Shown here: piece after piece, positions 17,988 to 27,961 of the stretch
Position numbering within the stretch: position 1 is the stretch's first letter
How the letters are laid out: each line of letters starts with the position of its first letter
NCBI GenBank assembly: GCA_900471925.1
Contig: UCGV01000002.1
Location: 339,940 to 403,939, forward strand
Origin: Hyphomicrobiales bacterium
GTDB taxonomy: Bacteria; Pseudomonadota; Alphaproteobacteria; Rhizobiales; Rhizobiaceae
DNA length: 64,000 bases
Reading direction: 5' to 3'
The notes under the pieces: generated by a model
The model's input: the letters and a program-made list of their open reading frames with translations, nothing else
Database searches by the model: none
What the model was told of the DNA's origin: nothing
Program-made: the position numbers and the translations under genes

Positions 17988-20138
17988 ATGTTCAATACTC
18001 ATACCGTAGAAATCGAGTGGGCAGGTCGCCCGCTGAAGCTTGAGACCGGCAAGATCGCCCGTCAGGCCGACGGCGCAGTGCTCGCCACCTATGGCGAAAC
18101 CGTCGTTCTCGCCACCGTCGTTTCCGCCAAGGCTCCGAAGCCGGGCCAGGACTTCTTCCCGCTGACGGTCAACTATCAGGAAAAGACCTACGCAGCCGGC
18201 AAGATCCCCGGCGGCTACTTCAAGCGCGAAGGACGCCCGAGCGAAAACGAAACCCTCGTTTCGCGCCTGATCGACCGCCCGATCCGTCCGCTCTTCCCGG
18301 AAGGCTACAAGAACGACACCCAGGTTGTCGTCACCGTTGTCCAGCATGACCTCGAGAACGATCCGGACATCCTGGCGATGGTCGCAACTTCGGCCGCGTT
18401 GACGCTCTCGGGCATCCCCTTCATGGGCCCGGTCGGCGGCGCACGCGTCGGCTATATCAACGGCGAATACGTCCTCAACCCGCATCTCGACGAGATGGAC
18501 GAGTCGAGCCTCGACCTCGTCGTCGCCGGTACCTATGACGCCGTTCTGATGGTCGAATCCGAAGCCAAGGAGTTGCCGGAAGACGTCATGCTCGGCGCCG
18601 TCATGTTCGGCCACAAGGGCTTCCAACCGGTTCTCGACGCGATCATCAAGCTCGCCGAAGTGGCCGCCAAGGAGCCGCGCGACTTCCAGCCGGAAGACTA
18701 CTCGGCTCTCGAATCCGAAATGCTCGGCATTGCCGAAGGCGAACTTCGCGAAGCCTACAAGATCACCCAGAAGGCTGACCGCTACGCCGCCGTTGATGCC
18801 GTCAAGGCCAAGGTGAAGGCCCACTTCCTCCCCGAGGAAGGCGAAGCGAAGTACACGGCCGAAGAAGTCGGCGCGATCTTCAAGCATCTGCAGGCCAAGA
18901 TCGTCCGCTGGAACATCCTCGACACCAAGAGCCGCATCGACGGTCGCGATCTCGAAACCGTTCGTCCGATCGTTTCTGAAGTCGGCCTCCTGCCGCGCAC
19001 GCACGGTTCGGCACTCTTCACGCGCGGCGAGACGCAGGCAATCGTGGTTGCCACGCTCGGCACCGGCGAAGACGAACAGTATGTCGACAGCCTGACGGGC
19101 ATGTACAAGGAGCGCTTCCTGCTCCATTACAACTTCCCTCCCTACTCGGTTGGCGAAACCGGCCGCATGGGCTCCCCTGGCCGTCGTGAAATCGGCCATG
19201 GCAAGCTCGCATGGCGCGCGATCCGCCCGATGCTGCCGTCTGCCGAGCAGTTCCCCTACACGCTGCGCGTCGTTTCCGAGATCACCGAGTCGAACGGCTC
19301 GTCCTCGATGGCAACCGTCTGCGGCACTTCGCTTGCCCTGATGGATGCAGGCGTTCCGCTTGCCAAGCCGGTTGCCGGTATTGCCATGGGCCTGATCCTC
19401 GAAGGCGATCGTTTCGCCGTTCTCTCCGATATTCTCGGTGACGAAGATCATCTCGGCGACATGGACTTCAAGGTCGCAGGTACTGCCGACGGCATCACCT
19501 CGCTGCAGATGGACATCAAGATCGCCGGTATCACCGAAGAGATCATGAAGGTCGCTCTCAACCAGGCTCAGGGCGGTCGCGCCCACATCCTCGGCGAAAT
19601 GGCCAAGGCCATCACCGAAAGCCGCGGCCAGCTCGGCGAATTCGCTCCGCGCATCGAAGTCATGAACATCCCGGTCGACAAAATCCGTGAAGTCATCGGC
19701 TCCGGCGGCAAGGTCATCCGCGAAATCGTCGAAAAGACCGGCGCCAAGATCAACATCGAAGACGACGGCACCGTCAAGATCGCCTCTTCCTCCGGCAAGG
19801 AAATCGAAGCGGCCCGCAAGTGGATCCACTCGATCGTCGCCGAGCCGGAAATCGGCCAGATCTACGAAGGTACTGTTGTCAAGACCGCCGACTTCGGCGC
19901 CTTCGTCAACTTCTTCGGCGCCCGTGACGGCCTCGTTCACATCTCGCAGCTTGCTTCCGAGCGCGTCGCGAAGACGCAGGACGTCGTCAAGGAAGGCGAC
20001 AAGGTCTGGGTCAAGCTTCTCGGCTTCGACGAGCGCGGCAAGGTTCGCCTGTCCATGAAGGTTGTCGACCAGACTACCGGCCAGGAAATTCCGGCTGCCG
20101 AAAAGGGCGACAAGAAGAAGGATGAAGCAGCCGAATAA
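17988..20138 (+). CDS. pnp: Polyribonucleotide nucleotidyltransferase
   Basis: 716 residues with the full PNPase layout: RNase PH-like domain 1 ([23 protein letters not shown]), an alpha-helical linker, RNase PH-like domain 2 ([22 protein letters not shown] and [18 protein letters not shown]), a KH domain ([20 protein letters not shown]), and an S1 domain ([20 protein letters not shown]). It degrades RNA 3'-5' by phosphorolysis within the degradosome. The start is ATG 17988 with GAAGGACA upstream. The open frame before it lacks conservation. A terminator follows at 20163. Confidence 0.97.
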   Translation: MFNTHTVEIEWAGRPLKLETGKIARQADGAVLATYGETVVLATVVSAKAPKPGQDFFPLTVNYQEKTYAAGKIPGGYFKREGRPSENETLVSRLIDRPIRPLFPEGYKNDTQVVVTVVQHDLENDPDILAMVATSAALTLSGIPFMGPVGGARVGYINGEYVLNPHLDEMDESSLDLVVAGTYDAVLMVESEAKELPEDVMLGAVMFGHKGFQPVLDAIIKLAEVAAKEPRDFQPEDYSALESEMLGIAEGELREAYKITQKADRYAAVDAVKAKVKAHFLPEEGEAKYTAEEVGAIFKHLQAKIVRWNILDTKSRIDGRDLETVRPIVSEVGLLPRTHGSALFTRGETQAIVVATLGTGEDEQYVDSLTGMYKERFLLHYNFPPYSVGETGRMGSPGRREIGHGKLAWRAIRPMLPSAEQFPYTLRVVSEITESNGSSSMATVCGTSLALMDAGVPLAKPVAGIAMGLILEGDRFAVLSDILGDEDHLGDMDFKVAGTADGITSLQMDIKIAGITEEIMKVALNQAQGGRAHILGEMAKAITESRGQLGEFAPRIEVMNIPVDKIREVIGSGGKVIREIVEKTGAKINIEDDGTVKIASSSGKEIEAARKWIHSIVAEPEIGQIYEGTVVKTADFGAFVNFFGARDGLVHISQLASERVAKTQDVVKEGDKVWVKLLGFDERGKVRLSMKVVDQTTGQEIPAAEKGDKKKDEAAE

Positions 20139-20162
20139 GCTGCGCCTTCCACGCTGATATCC

Positions 20163-20191
20163 GGGCGCGGGATTGTTTCCGCGCCCTTTTT
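20163..20191 (+). terminator. Intrinsic terminator of pnp
   Basis: GGGCGCGG (20163-20170) / CCGCGCCC (20179-20186), eight perfect pairs followed by five T's, 25 bases after the pnp stop. Confidence 0.88.
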
Positions 20192-20202
20192 ATATTCGAT
20201 CC

Positions 20203-20355
20203 TAGAGTGCCGCGCGTCCGTTTGGATGCACAAAGGGCGCTCTAACCCTTTGAATCCATGCATCGGCTTCTCGAAAATCAATTCCGATTTTCAGGCCAAT
20301 GCTCAGGCGCCATCGCGAAACAACCGCTGAGCGCTTTCCCTGGAATTGCTCCAGA
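20203..20355. repeat. Rhizobium-type intergenic mosaic repeat, copy 1
   Basis: It contains an outer inverted repeat TAGAGTGCC (20203-20211) / GGCGCTCTA (20236-20244), a second inverted repeat GAAAATC-N6-GATTTTC (20273-20292), and an end CCCTGGAATTGCTCC (about 20338-20352). That end is shared with the copies near 26.85 and 33.3 kb. The string resembles repeated palindromic elements I know from Rhizobium intergenic regions. It fills the gap between pnp and the methyltransferase gene. Confidence 0.6.
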
Positions 20356-20370
20356 TGACGGGACCCGACC

Positions 20371-21387
20371 ATGAGCCGCGAGACGCTGAAGACCCTCTTT
20401 CACCCCTTTGCCAGTGTAACCGTAACGCCGCCCGGCGAAGGCGAGCGTGTGCTCTTCCTCGGTGCCGAGGCGGGCTTTGCACTTCCTGAGGGCTTTGGCG
20501 CCTCTCTGGAGGCCGTGCAGGGCTTCAAGCCGCTCTACAGGCAACTCCTGGCCCAGCGCATCGAGGCAAAGCCGGAGATAGACGGCGAAGACTATGACGC
20601 CGCGCTGGTGCTCTGCACCAAGCACAAGGGCGAAAACGAGGCCAATATCGCCGCTGCCCTTTCCCGTGTGAAGGCAGGCGGCCTGATCGTCGTCGCAGGC
20701 GGCAAGGAAGACGGCATTCAGCCGCTGCGCAAGCGGATGGAAGGTTTCGGCCTCGATGTCGAACATATGCCGAAATATCACGGCGTCGCCTTCTGGTTCG
20801 GCCGGCCGGCCGATGTGAGCGAGATCGTCGCGAAATTCGGCAAGGCGCCCGTTCGTGTCGACGACCGGTTCATCGCATCGCCCGGCATGTTCTCGCATGA
20901 CCGGCTGGACGCCGGTTCGCAGCTTCTCGCTTCGCGCCTGCCGACGGATTTCACCGGCGATGTGGCCGATTTCGGTGCCGGCTGGGGTTATCTCTCCGTG
21001 GAACTGGCAGAGAAGTCCCCCAATATTGCCCGCCTTGACCTCTACGAGGCCAACTACGAGGCTCTGGAGGCCGCCAAGGCCAATCTGGCAGAGAACTGCC
21101 CGGACGCGCCTGTACGCTTCTTCTGGCACGATCTGGCGGGCGAGCAGATACGCGACAAGTACGATCTCGTCATCATGAACCCGCCCTTCCATGAGGGACA
21201 TGCCGCTGAGCCTTCACTCGGCCAGGCGTTGATCAAGACGGCGGCTTCCGCGCTGCGTGGCGGCGGGCGGCTGATGCTGGTCGCCAACCGTGGCCTGCCC
21301 TATGAGCCGGTGCTGGCGGAACACTTCAAGGACAGCGGCGAAACCTGCCGCAATGCCCGCTTCAAGGTTTTGTGGGCCCGCAAATAG
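20371..21387 (+). CDS. Class I SAM methyltransferase, RsmC/RsmD-like (16S rRNA G-methyltransferase family)
   Basis: 338 residues. The N-terminal half (1-155) is a degenerate methyltransferase-like domain. The C-terminal half has the SAM-binding motif VADFGAGWGYLSVELA, acidic motif II DLYEANYEAL and the catalytic NPPF in DLVIMNPPFHEG. It ends with an RsmC-like tail (FKVLWARK). RsmC methylates G1207 of 16S rRNA, and this is the likely role. It reads alone on its strand, ending at a bidirectional terminator shared with fabI. Confidence 0.85.
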   Translation: MSRETLKTLFHPFASVTVTPPGEGERVLFLGAEAGFALPEGFGASLEAVQGFKPLYRQLLAQRIEAKPEIDGEDYDAALVLCTKHKGENEANIAAALSRVKAGGLIVVAGGKEDGIQPLRKRMEGFGLDVEHMPKYHGVAFWFGRPADVSEIVAKFGKAPVRVDDRFIASPGMFSHDRLDAGSQLLASRLPTDFTGDVADFGAGWGYLSVELAEKSPNIARLDLYEANYEALEAAKANLAENCPDAPVRFFWHDLAGEQIRDKYDLVIMNPPFHEGHAAEPSLGQALIKTAASALRGGGRLMLVANRGLPYEPVLAEHFKDSGETCRNARFKVLWARK

Positions 21388-21394
21388 CAGACAT

Positions 21395-21424
21395 AAAAAA
21401 GGCGGCCAATGGCCGCCTTTTTTT
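21395..21424. terminator. Bidirectional intrinsic terminator
   Basis: A run of A's plus GGCGGCC (21401-21407), loop AAT, GGCCGCC (21411-21417) and a run of T's. It is symmetric, so it can end both the methyltransferase gene (+) and fabI (-). Confidence 0.9.
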
Positions 21425-21439
21425 GAATTATAGAGCCGC

Positions 21440-22246
21440 TTACTCGACGTCCGCGTTGCGCAGCGTTTCCAGCGCCGGCATCGACGTGACGTTATAGCCG
21501 GCATCGACGAAGTGGATTTCGCCGGTGACGCCTGTCGAAAGATCCGACAGAAGATAGAGCGCGGAGCTGCCGACCTGATCGATGGTCACTGTCTTGCGCA
21601 GCGGCGCGTTGCGCTGGTTCCACGAGAGGATAGCGCGAGCATCGGATATGCCGGCACCGGCGAGCGTGCGGATCGGGCCGGCGGAGATCGCGTTGACGCG
21701 GATGCCGCGCGGGCCGTAGTCGGCAGCCAGATAGCGCACGGAGGCTTCCAGAGCAGCCTTGGCAACGCCCATGACATTGTAGTTCGGAATGACGCGCGTG
21801 GAGCCGTTATAGGTCAGCGTCAGCATGGTGCCGCCATCTTCCATCAGCGGCGCACAGCGCTTGGCGATCTCCGTGAAGGAGAAACAGGAGATGACCATGG
21901 TGCGGCTGAAGTTCTCGCGTGTCGTATCGGCGTAGAGGCCCTTCAGCTCGTTCTTGTCGGAAAAACCGATGGCATGAACGATGAAATCGAGCTTGCCCCA
22001 ACGCTCCTTGATCGCATCGATGACCGTATCGACCGAAGCGACATCCTCGACATCGCAGGGAAGCAGGAAGTCGGAGCCGACTTCGGCAGCCAGCGGCTTG
22101 ACGCGCTTGCCGAGTGCTTCACCCTGGAAGGTGAAGGCCAGTTCGGCACCCTGGGCAGCGAGCGCCTTCGAAATCCCCCAGGCGATCGAGTGGTTGTTTG
22201 CGACACCCATGATGAGGCCGCGCTTACCCTGCATGATTCCGGTCAT
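21440..22246 (-). CDS. fabI: Enoyl-[ACP] reductase (NADH)
   Basis: 268 residues, an SDR-type enoyl-ACP reductase. The cofactor motif is GLIMGVANNHSIAWGISKAL. The active-site Tyr-x6-Lys pattern appears as YNVMGVAKAALE, and YLAADYGPRGIRVNAISAGPIRTLAG is typical of FabI. It reduces the enoyl-ACP double bond in fatty-acid elongation. The ATG at 22246 is five bases past the fabB stop. The open frame further upstream overlaps fabB and is not used. It is the last gene of fabA-fabB-fabI. Confidence 0.95.
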   Translation of the reverse strand: MTGIMQGKRGLIMGVANNHSIAWGISKALAAQGAELAFTFQGEALGKRVKPLAAEVGSDFLLPCDVEDVASVDTVIDAIKERWGKLDFIVHAIGFSDKNELKGLYADTTRENFSRTMVISCFSFTEIAKRCAPLMEDGGTMLTLTYNGSTRVIPNYNVMGVAKAALEASVRYLAADYGPRGIRVNAISAGPIRTLAGAGISDARAILSWNQRNAPLRKTVTIDQVGSSALYLLSDLSTGVTGEIHFVDAGYNVTSMPALETLRNADVE

Positions 22247-22250
22247 ATTA

Positions 22251-23483
22251 TTATCCGTTATAGCGCTGGAATACGAGCGTGGCGTTGGTGCCGCCGAAGC
22301 CGAAGGAGTTGGAGAGAGCCAGATCGATCTTGGCATTGTCGATGCGCTTGCGCACGATCGGCACGCCGTCGAATTCCGGGTCAAGCTCCTTGATATGCGC
22401 GCTTTCGCCGATGAAACCTTCCTGCATCATCAGCAGCGAATAAATAGATTCCTGCACACCGGCAGCACCGAGCGAGTGGCCCGTCAGCGACTTGGTGGAC
22501 TGGATGTGCGGAAGCTTGTCACCGAAGACTTCGCGGATCGCACCGATTTCCTTGCTGTCGCCGACCGGCGTCGAGGTACCATGCGTGTTGATGTAATCGA
22601 TATCGCCCTTCACGGTGGCAAGCGCCTGACGCATGCAGCGTGCAGCACCTTCGCCCGAAGGGGCAACCATGTCGTAACCGTCGGACGTCGCGCCGTAACC
22701 GACGACTTCAGCATAGATCTTGGCGCCGCGTGCCTTGGCATGTTCCAGTTCCTCGAGGACGAGGACACCGGCGCCGCCGGCGATGACGAAGCCATCACGG
22801 CTGACGTCATAGGCACGCGAAGCACTATCCGGCGTATCGTTATACTTGGAAGACATGGCACCCATGGCGTCGAAGAGGTTCGACATGGTCCAGTCGAGGT
22901 CTTCGTGGCCACCAGCGAACATCATGTCCTGCTTGCCCCACTGGATCATTTCCACCGCATTGCCGATGCAGTGAGCCGACGTAGAGCAGGCAGACGAGAT
23001 CGAATAGTTGACACCGTGGATCTTGAACCAGGTGGCGAGCGTTGCCGAGGCGGTCGAGGACATGGCCTTCGGCACGGCGAAGGGGCCGATACGCTTGGGG
23101 CTGTTGTTCTTGACGGTGATCTCGGCCGCTTCGATCAGCGTACGCGTGGAAGGACCGCCGGAGCCCATGATGATGCCAACGCGCTCGTTCTCGCTGTATT
23201 CCTTTTCTTCCAGGCCGGAATCGGCGATCGCCTGTTTCATGGCGACGTGATTCCAGGCGCCGCCCTGCGACAGGAAGCGCATGGCGCGGCGATCGACCAG
23301 TTCGGCGAGCTTGTCGGCGCCGAGCTTGGGGCTGCCCCAGACCTGGCACTTGAAGCCGTGCTCGGCGAAATCGTTGGAGAAAGAAATACCGGACTTTGCC
23401 TGGCGAAGGGATTCGGTGACTTCGGCCGCGTCGTTTCCGATCGAAGACACGACACCTAGACCCGTGACAACTACCCGTCTCAT
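22251..23483 (-). CDS. fabB: 3-oxoacyl-[ACP] synthase I
   Basis: 410 residues of KAS I/II thiolase fold. Catalytic Cys in [17 protein letters not shown], the two His in [11 protein letters not shown] and [13 protein letters not shown], and Lys of TKSLTG. FabB elongates unsaturated intermediates made by FabA, so the operon context fixes the FabB assignment over FabF. It is 47 bp after fabA and four bases before fabI, so cotranscribed. Confidence 0.95.
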   Translation of the reverse strand: MRRVVVTGLGVVSSIGNDAAEVTESLRQAKSGISFSNDFAEHGFKCQVWGSPKLGADKLAELVDRRAMRFLSQGGAWNHVAMKQAIADSGLEEKEYSENERVGIIMGSGGPSTRTLIEAAEITVKNNSPKRIGPFAVPKAMSSTASATLATWFKIHGVNYSISSACSTSAHCIGNAVEMIQWGKQDMMFAGGHEDLDWTMSNLFDAMGAMSSKYNDTPDSASRAYDVSRDGFVIAGGAGVLVLEELEHAKARGAKIYAEVVGYGATSDGYDMVAPSGEGAARCMRQALATVKGDIDYINTHGTSTPVGDSKEIGAIREVFGDKLPHIQSTKSLTGHSLGAAGVQESIYSLLMMQEGFIGESAHIKELDPEFDGVPIVRKRIDNAKIDLALSNSFGFGGTNATLVFQRYNG

Positions 23484-23530
23484 CTGATCAAACCCTTGTT
23501 GTTTTCGTGAGCCGCTCGAAATTGCGGTTT

Positions 23531-24046
23531 TCAGGCCGTCTTATCTTTCGAGAGACCGACGCGAAGATCGGTCGCCTGATAAATGGTTTCGCCGTCAGCC
23601 TTGAGCCAGCCGTCGGCGGTGCCGAGCACCAGACGGCCGCGCATGACGCGCTTGAAGTCGATACCGTATTCAATCAGCTTCGTGTGCGGGCGGACCATAC
23701 CCTTGAACTTCACTTCGCCGGTCGAGAGCGCCATACCGCGGCCCGGCTCGCCGAGCCAACCCAGATAGAAGCCGGTCAACTGCCACATGCCGTCAAGGCC
23801 AAGGCAGCCCGGCATGATTGGGTTACCTTCGAAATGGCAGGGGAAATACCAGTCGTCGGGGCGAACATCGTATTCGGCCCGCAGATAGCCCTTGTCGAAG
23901 GCGCCGCCCGTTTCGGAAATATCCGTGATACGGTGAACCATCAACATAGGCGGCAAAGGCAGCTGCGCATTGCCGGGCCCGAACAGTTCACCGTGCGCGC
24001 AGGCGATAAGTTCTTCGTAGGAGTAGCTGGACTGTCTGGTCGTCAT
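23531..24046 (-). CDS. fabA: 3-hydroxydecanoyl-[ACP] dehydratase/isomerase
   Basis: 171 residues, a hot-dog fold. The catalytic His is in [15 protein letters not shown] and the Asp in [18 protein letters not shown], both FabA signatures. It dehydrates 3-hydroxyacyl-ACP and isomerises trans-2- to cis-3-decenoyl-ACP, starting unsaturated fatty-acid synthesis. First gene of fabA-fabB-fabI, divergent from irr across a 300-bp region. The gene starts ATG ACG ACC with AACAGAGA upstream. Confidence 0.95.
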   Translation of the reverse strand: MTTRQSSYSYEELIACAHGELFGPGNAQLPLPPMLMVHRITDISETGGAFDKGYLRAEYDVRPDDWYFPCHFEGNPIMPGCLGLDGMWQLTGFYLGWLGEPGRGMALSTGEVKFKGMVRPHTKLIEYGIDFKRVMRGRLVLGTADGWLKADGETIYQATDLRVGLSKDKTA

Positions 24047-24268
24047 AAATCTCTGTTTCCCCCCGCGTTCTTGGCGATGGATGTGTGTCTTTAGTCCAAG
24101 TTCCGCAGAAAATGAAGCGCAAGCATGGCGGCTTCAATCTTGGTTCTGGACCGGGCCTGAGCCAGTATTTGGTGGTCGCATACAGGAAGGCCAAGGCCGC
24201 GACCAGAGCTAATTACGTGAAAAGCCTGTTTTTGCGGCCTTTCGAAGGCTCTTGTCCCCATTGAACTA

Positions 24269-24297
24269 TTGAAAGGCTTTTGCGCAAAAGTTATATC
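24269..24297 (+). promoter_or_regulatory. Putative irr promoter with palindrome in its spacer
   Basis: TTGAAA (24269-24274), 17-bp spacer, TATATC (24292-24297). The spacer holds the 14-bp perfect palindrome CTTTTGCGCAAAAG (24277-24290), placed where a bound repressor would exclude RNA polymerase. Confidence 0.55.
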
Positions 24298-24348
24298 GCA
24301 TTAAAGAAACATGATTGCTTTTCGCCAGAATAACCGGAGTTGGTGTTG

Positions 24349-24771
24349 ATGACGGGTGAAACCCCGATCTCCATAGAGGTCAGGCTGCGCAGCGCAGGCC
24401 TGCGTCCCACCCGCCAGCGCGTCGCGCTTGGCGACCTCCTGTTTGCGAAGGGTGATCGGCACCTGACCGTCGAGGAACTGCACGAGGAAGCGGTCACTGC
24501 CGGCGTGCCGGTGTCGCTCGCGACCGTCTACAATACACTGCACCAGTTCACCGAAGCCGGCATGATCCGTGTGCTCGCCGTCGAGAGCGCCAAGACCTAT
24601 TTCGACACCAATGTCTCCGATCACCATCATTTCTTCGTCGAAGGCGAAAACGAGGTGCTCGATATTCCGATCAGCAATCTGACGATCGACAATCTGCCGC
24701 CACCGCCCGAAGGCATGGAAATCGCTCATGTCGACGTTGTGATCCGCCTGCGGCCCAAGCAGCAGGACTGA
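24349..24771 (+). CDS. irr: Fur-family iron response regulator Irr
   Basis: 140 residues. The winged helix lies at about 20-80 (RPTRQRVALGDLLF, VSLATVYNTLHQF), and the Irr-type histidine cluster SDHHHFF replaces the metal sites of Fur. Irr represses or activates iron and haem genes when iron is low and responds to haem in rhizobia. No Cys occurs anywhere, so the N-terminal haem regulatory motif known from Bradyrhizobium Irr is absent, as expected for Rhizobium-type Irr. Start: ATG 24349 with GGAG nine bases before. A TTG at 24340 is too close to that site. Divergent from fabA. Confidence 0.92.
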   Translation: MTGETPISIEVRLRSAGLRPTRQRVALGDLLFAKGDRHLTVEELHEEAVTAGVPVSLATVYNTLHQFTEAGMIRVLAVESAKTYFDTNVSDHHHFFVEGENEVLDIPISNLTIDNLPPPPEGMEIAHVDVVIRLRPKQQD

Positions 24772-24774
24772 TTT

Positions 24775-25410
24775 TTACATCACATCGTCAGGGTGCCGAC
24801 CGGGCATGTGCTTGTAGGTCGGGAAGGTCCAACCGAACCACAATGCGCCTCCGCGTACTGCGAAGGCCGCAGCGACGCCACAGGCCGACGCGACATAGAG
24901 CTCGGCACCCAGCGCATTGACGCCCGTAAAGACGCCGGATCCCACCAAAGCCGCCGTCACATAGACTTCCGGACGCAAGAGCACGGAGGGTTCGTTTGCC
25001 AGGAGATCGCGGAGGATACCGCCGAATGTCGCCGTCAGCGCACCGGTGACGATGGCAATCGTGGGAGAGCCGGTAGCAGCCAGGCCCTTGGCCGCACCCA
25101 GCACGCAATAGGCGGCAAGACCCACCGCATCGAGCCAAATCAATAGGCGATAGCGCGATTCCAGCAAATGGGCGGTGAAGAAAACGACGACGCCGGCGAT
25201 GCAGCAGATGACGATGTAGAACGGATTCAAGACCCAGAAGACCGGCACGCGGCCAAGAATGATATCGCGGACCGTGCCACCGCCCGTACCCGTCACGACT
25301 GCAAAGAACAGGAAGCCAATCAGATCGAGCTGCTTGCGCGAGGCGGCCAGCGCGCCAGTCGCAGCAAAGAGGGCGATGCCAGCGTAATCGAGATAAACGA
25401 GCAGTGACAT
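24775..25410 (-). CDS. TRIC/UPF0126 (YadS/YicG-like) membrane protein
   Basis: 211 residues with seven hydrophobic helices and the duplicated signature GGGTVRDIILGR and GGILRDLLANEP, typical of UPF0126 proteins now related to TRIC-type cation channels. The role in this organism is unknown. It ends four bases past irr, convergent with it. The start ATG 25410 is preceded by GAGGTCCCG, a good ribosome site. Confidence 0.85.
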   Translation of the reverse strand: MSLLVYLDYAGIALFAATGALAASRKQLDLIGFLFFAVVTGTGGGTVRDIILGRVPVFWVLNPFYIVICCIAGVVVFFTAHLLESRYRLLIWLDAVGLAAYCVLGAAKGLAATGSPTIAIVTGALTATFGGILRDLLANEPSVLLRPEVYVTAALVGSGVFTGVNALGAELYVASACGVAAAFAVRGGALWFGWTFPTYKHMPGRHPDDVM

Positions 25411-25523
25411 CGGGACCTCCAGACCTGCAGAATGCGCAATACTGAATCATCGCGGCAAGGGCGGCGCAAGCCGGCGCATAGAGAATGGATGGCCACAGAG
25501 CCGTTATCCATAAGAGGAAAGCC

Positions 25524-25997
25524 GTGAAGACGCTGCTGCCCGTACTCCTGAATGTAATTTTGCTGCTGATCATGCCGGTCGCGGCCTTTTCGCAGCAATC
25601 GCTGATCTCCGACCCGGAGATCTACGAGAAAAAGCATTTTCAGGAGCAGTGCACTGAAGCTTCTTTCGGCGACGGCTTTCTCACCCGTCAGGACATCAAC
25701 AATGACGGCCTGATGGATGTGGTCATCAACGAGGGCGAACTGACCTGCGACGGCCAGAAGGGTCCGCAGTGCAACGAGGACGGCTGCACCTATAATTTTT
25801 ACCTGCAGGTCGCCGAAGGCGGCTACTTCATGATCGCGACCGCGCAGATCTTCGGCTACGACTTCGTCCAGCGCTTCGGCAACATGGTGCTCGCGATGAA
25901 GATGAACCCGCGCTTCTGCGACCGCACCGATGGTGAGCCGTGTGTCGTGACCACCCGCGTGCGCGGCACAAAATTCGTTACAATCTCCAAGAAATAG
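25524..25997 (+). CDS. Secreted protein of unknown function
   Basis: About 157 residues. The first 25 are a signal peptide (hydrophobic LLPVLLNVILLLIMPVAAF, cleavage likely before QQS). The mature part has six or seven Cys, including CNEDGCTYNF, and an EF-hand-like INNDGLMDVVINEGE calcium-type loop as seen in integrin/VCBS-like repeats. I cannot name its function. The GTG at 25524 has AGAGGAA five bases upstream. An earlier frame start at 25485 would add a hydrophilic stretch before the signal peptide and is less likely. It converges with the YdcF-like gene, four bases apart. Confidence 0.75.
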   Translation: MKTLLPVLLNVILLLIMPVAAFSQQSLISDPEIYEKKHFQEQCTEASFGDGFLTRQDINNDGLMDVVINEGELTCDGQKGPQCNEDGCTYNFYLQVAEGGYFMIATAQIFGYDFVQRFGNMVLAMKMNPRFCDRTDGEPCVVTTRVRGTKFVTISKK

Positions 25998-26000
25998 GCC

Positions 26001-26789
26001 TCAGCCCGGGAAGAGCGCCGAGGTGCGGCCGGCAAGATAATAGCCGACTAGGCCGTACCATTCGCGAAGAGCCGTCCTCAGATGCTCGGAATTCAGGCTC
26101 GGCTGGGTCAGATTGAGACCGAGCGTGACATCGCCTGTCGTGCGGTAATCCGTCGGCCACGGCACGATATCGATGCCGAGCTTGCGGAACAGGCCGACCG
26201 AGCGCGGCATATGAAATCCCGATGTAATCAGCAGGCAATTCGACAAGCCCTGCTCTGCCAGGAACGCCTTGGTATTAACAGCGTTCTCGTAAGTCGTGCG
26301 TGACTGGGTTTCCTCCACGAGCCGGTCCGCGCCGACACCGAAGAGCGGGAAGAAGCGCCTGGAAGCAGCCGCGTCCCCCTCATAGCCGCCGGAAAGCGAG
26401 CCATCGCCACCCGAAACCAGGATGCGGGATTGCGGGAATTTCTGCGCCAGACGCAGCGCTTCAATGAAGCGATCCACGCCCTCACTGAATTCGATGCCGT
26501 GACGCGCCGTGTTCACCTCGCCTTCGAAGGCTCCACCAAGCACGATCATGCATCTGACGTCATCAGGGTCGCTGGCTGGTTTCGGAAAACGGTCCTCGAG
26601 GCCCTGCAGCATGTAAGTGCCCGTCGTTGTGTAGAGCGTGACGAAAAGGATCAGAAGCGCCCCCGCCGCACCAATCAGGCCGAGGATGCGCCAGCGCAAC
26701 AAGCCTGCGATCAGGGCAAGCAATACGCCGAAGAAAGCCAGTGACATGGGCTGGCCAAAAATCCAGACGAGCTTCGACAACAGGAACAC
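26001..26789 (-). CDS. YdcF/ElyC-like (DUF218) membrane protein
   Basis: 262 residues. Two N-terminal transmembrane helices (about 1-55), then a DUF218 domain with MIVLGGAFEGE, RILVSGGDGS, the SRTTYENAVNTKAFL acidic motif and LLITSGFHMPRSVGLFRKLGID. ElyC and SanA relatives act in envelope or peptidoglycan biogenesis. The exact role is not known. Start GTG at 26789 with GAGG six bases before. Confidence 0.87.
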   Translation of the reverse strand: MFLLSKLVWIFGQPMSLAFFGVLLALIAGLLRWRILGLIGAAGALLILFVTLYTTTGTYMLQGLEDRFPKPASDPDDVRCMIVLGGAFEGEVNTARHGIEFSEGVDRFIEALRLAQKFPQSRILVSGGDGSLSGGYEGDAAASRRFFPLFGVGADRLVEETQSRTTYENAVNTKAFLAEQGLSNCLLITSGFHMPRSVGLFRKLGIDIVPWPTDYRTTGDVTLGLNLTQPSLNSEHLRTALREWYGLVGYYLAGRTSALFPG

Positions 26790-26820
26790 GTTCTACCTCG
26801 CTGGGACATTTCCGTTTCTC

Positions 26821-26870
26821 CGCAATTACGCACGCAAAAACCGCTGCACACTTTTGCTGGAATTGCTCGA
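26821..26870. repeat. Rhizobium-type intergenic repeat, copy 2
   Basis: A segment beginning CGCAATTACGCACGC, containing CCGCTGCACACTTTTG and ending GCTGGAATTGCTC. It shares its end with copies at 20.34 and 33.31 kb. It lies in the 134-bp gap between the YdcF-like gene and the DUF1275 gene. Confidence 0.6.
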
Positions 26871-26923
26871 CGTCACGTGCCCCTTCCTACGCGATTCGAC
26901 GATGACGGCAATGACCGTGGTTA

Positions 26924-27640
26924 CTATCGCGCCGGATGAGGTCCAGAAGCTGCGATCTTCTGATTGAAGCGTCGCTGCAACGGGCGAGGAATGAACAGGG
27001 CCGCAATCGCCAACCCCATTGCGAATATCGAAACCAGCCACAGCGCGTGGGCGCCGACAAGCTGCGTCATCAACGCACCGCAAATGGCTCCAAGCACCAT
27101 GCCGCCCCACGGCACGACCTGGATCATCCAATCGAGCCGCCGGTCGCCGACGATCCAGCGGCCGATCCCTCGACCGAAGCGTGACAGTGCGCCTGTCACA
27201 TAGGTCAGCCCGATCGGCAGACCCTCTATATGTTCGACAGCGGCATTGACCATGCCCATGGCTAGCACGATCACATAGAAGCGCGCCATCAACAGATCCT
27301 GCAGCGCCATCATCGAGGCGAGCGCCAGGATAAGACTCACACAGCAGAGCACGACGAAGATGCGTCGTTCGGCGCGATGCGCGACGACGATGCCGGCGGC
27401 ATTGCCGAACACGAAAACGATGATGGCCGACAGCAGCACGGCCGCATGCCTGATATCGCCGCCGCTCAGCGCGAGTGCCGCCCGCGTCGTATTGCCGGTC
27501 ATGAAGGACACGAAATCGCCGGTCAGAAGCAGACCGGTGGCATCCGTCATGCCAGCCAGAAAGGAAATCGAGCCAACCAGCGCCAATCCGGTTGCAGTTC
27601 TGCGCGTTCTGATGATGCGGCGGCGTCTTGCTAATGTCAT
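26924..27640 (-). CDS. DUF1275 (YoaK-like) membrane protein
   Basis: 238 residues with about six membrane helices. DUF1275 signatures: SFLAGMTDATGLLLTGDFVSFMTGNTTRAALAL near the N-terminus (split here by the helix 1-2 turn), and GLTYVTGALSRFGRGIGRW in the centre. The family is widespread and of unknown function, possibly transport. A basic N-terminal stretch (ARRRRIIRTRR) precedes helix 1. No operon partner. Confidence 0.85.
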   Translation of the reverse strand: MTLARRRRIIRTRRTATGLALVGSISFLAGMTDATGLLLTGDFVSFMTGNTTRAALALSGGDIRHAAVLLSAIIVFVFGNAAGIVVAHRAERRIFVVLCCVSLILALASMMALQDLLMARFYVIVLAMGMVNAAVEHIEGLPIGLTYVTGALSRFGRGIGRWIVGDRRLDWMIQVVPWGGMVLGAICGALMTQLVGAHALWLVSIFAMGLAIAALFIPRPLQRRFNQKIAASGPHPAR

Positions 27641-27787
27641 GGGTTCGGGTCCGGGATGCCGAATCGGCTGGCCTCAGAGGAGCATAAGAACCCGCTTTCG
27701 GCTGCCGCAAGCGGTAAGCGTGCCGCTTTTGACAAAAGTCATTTGTGCCGACCGAAAATGTCTAAGGAAATTGTTCGGAGAGAGATT

Positions 27788-27863
<76 letters not shown>

Positions 27864-27961
27864 ATCAGGGTGGTCCGGACTGGCCGGTCCTGGGATACTC
27901 CGGAAGGCGTTTCCTCCGGGGTGGCGGCTTATTACTTGCGGTTTTCGCAGATAGCAAGCCT

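Noticed and set aside
17841..19940. 699-codon open frame on the minus strand
   Set aside because: Antisense to pnp and without any recognisable domain.
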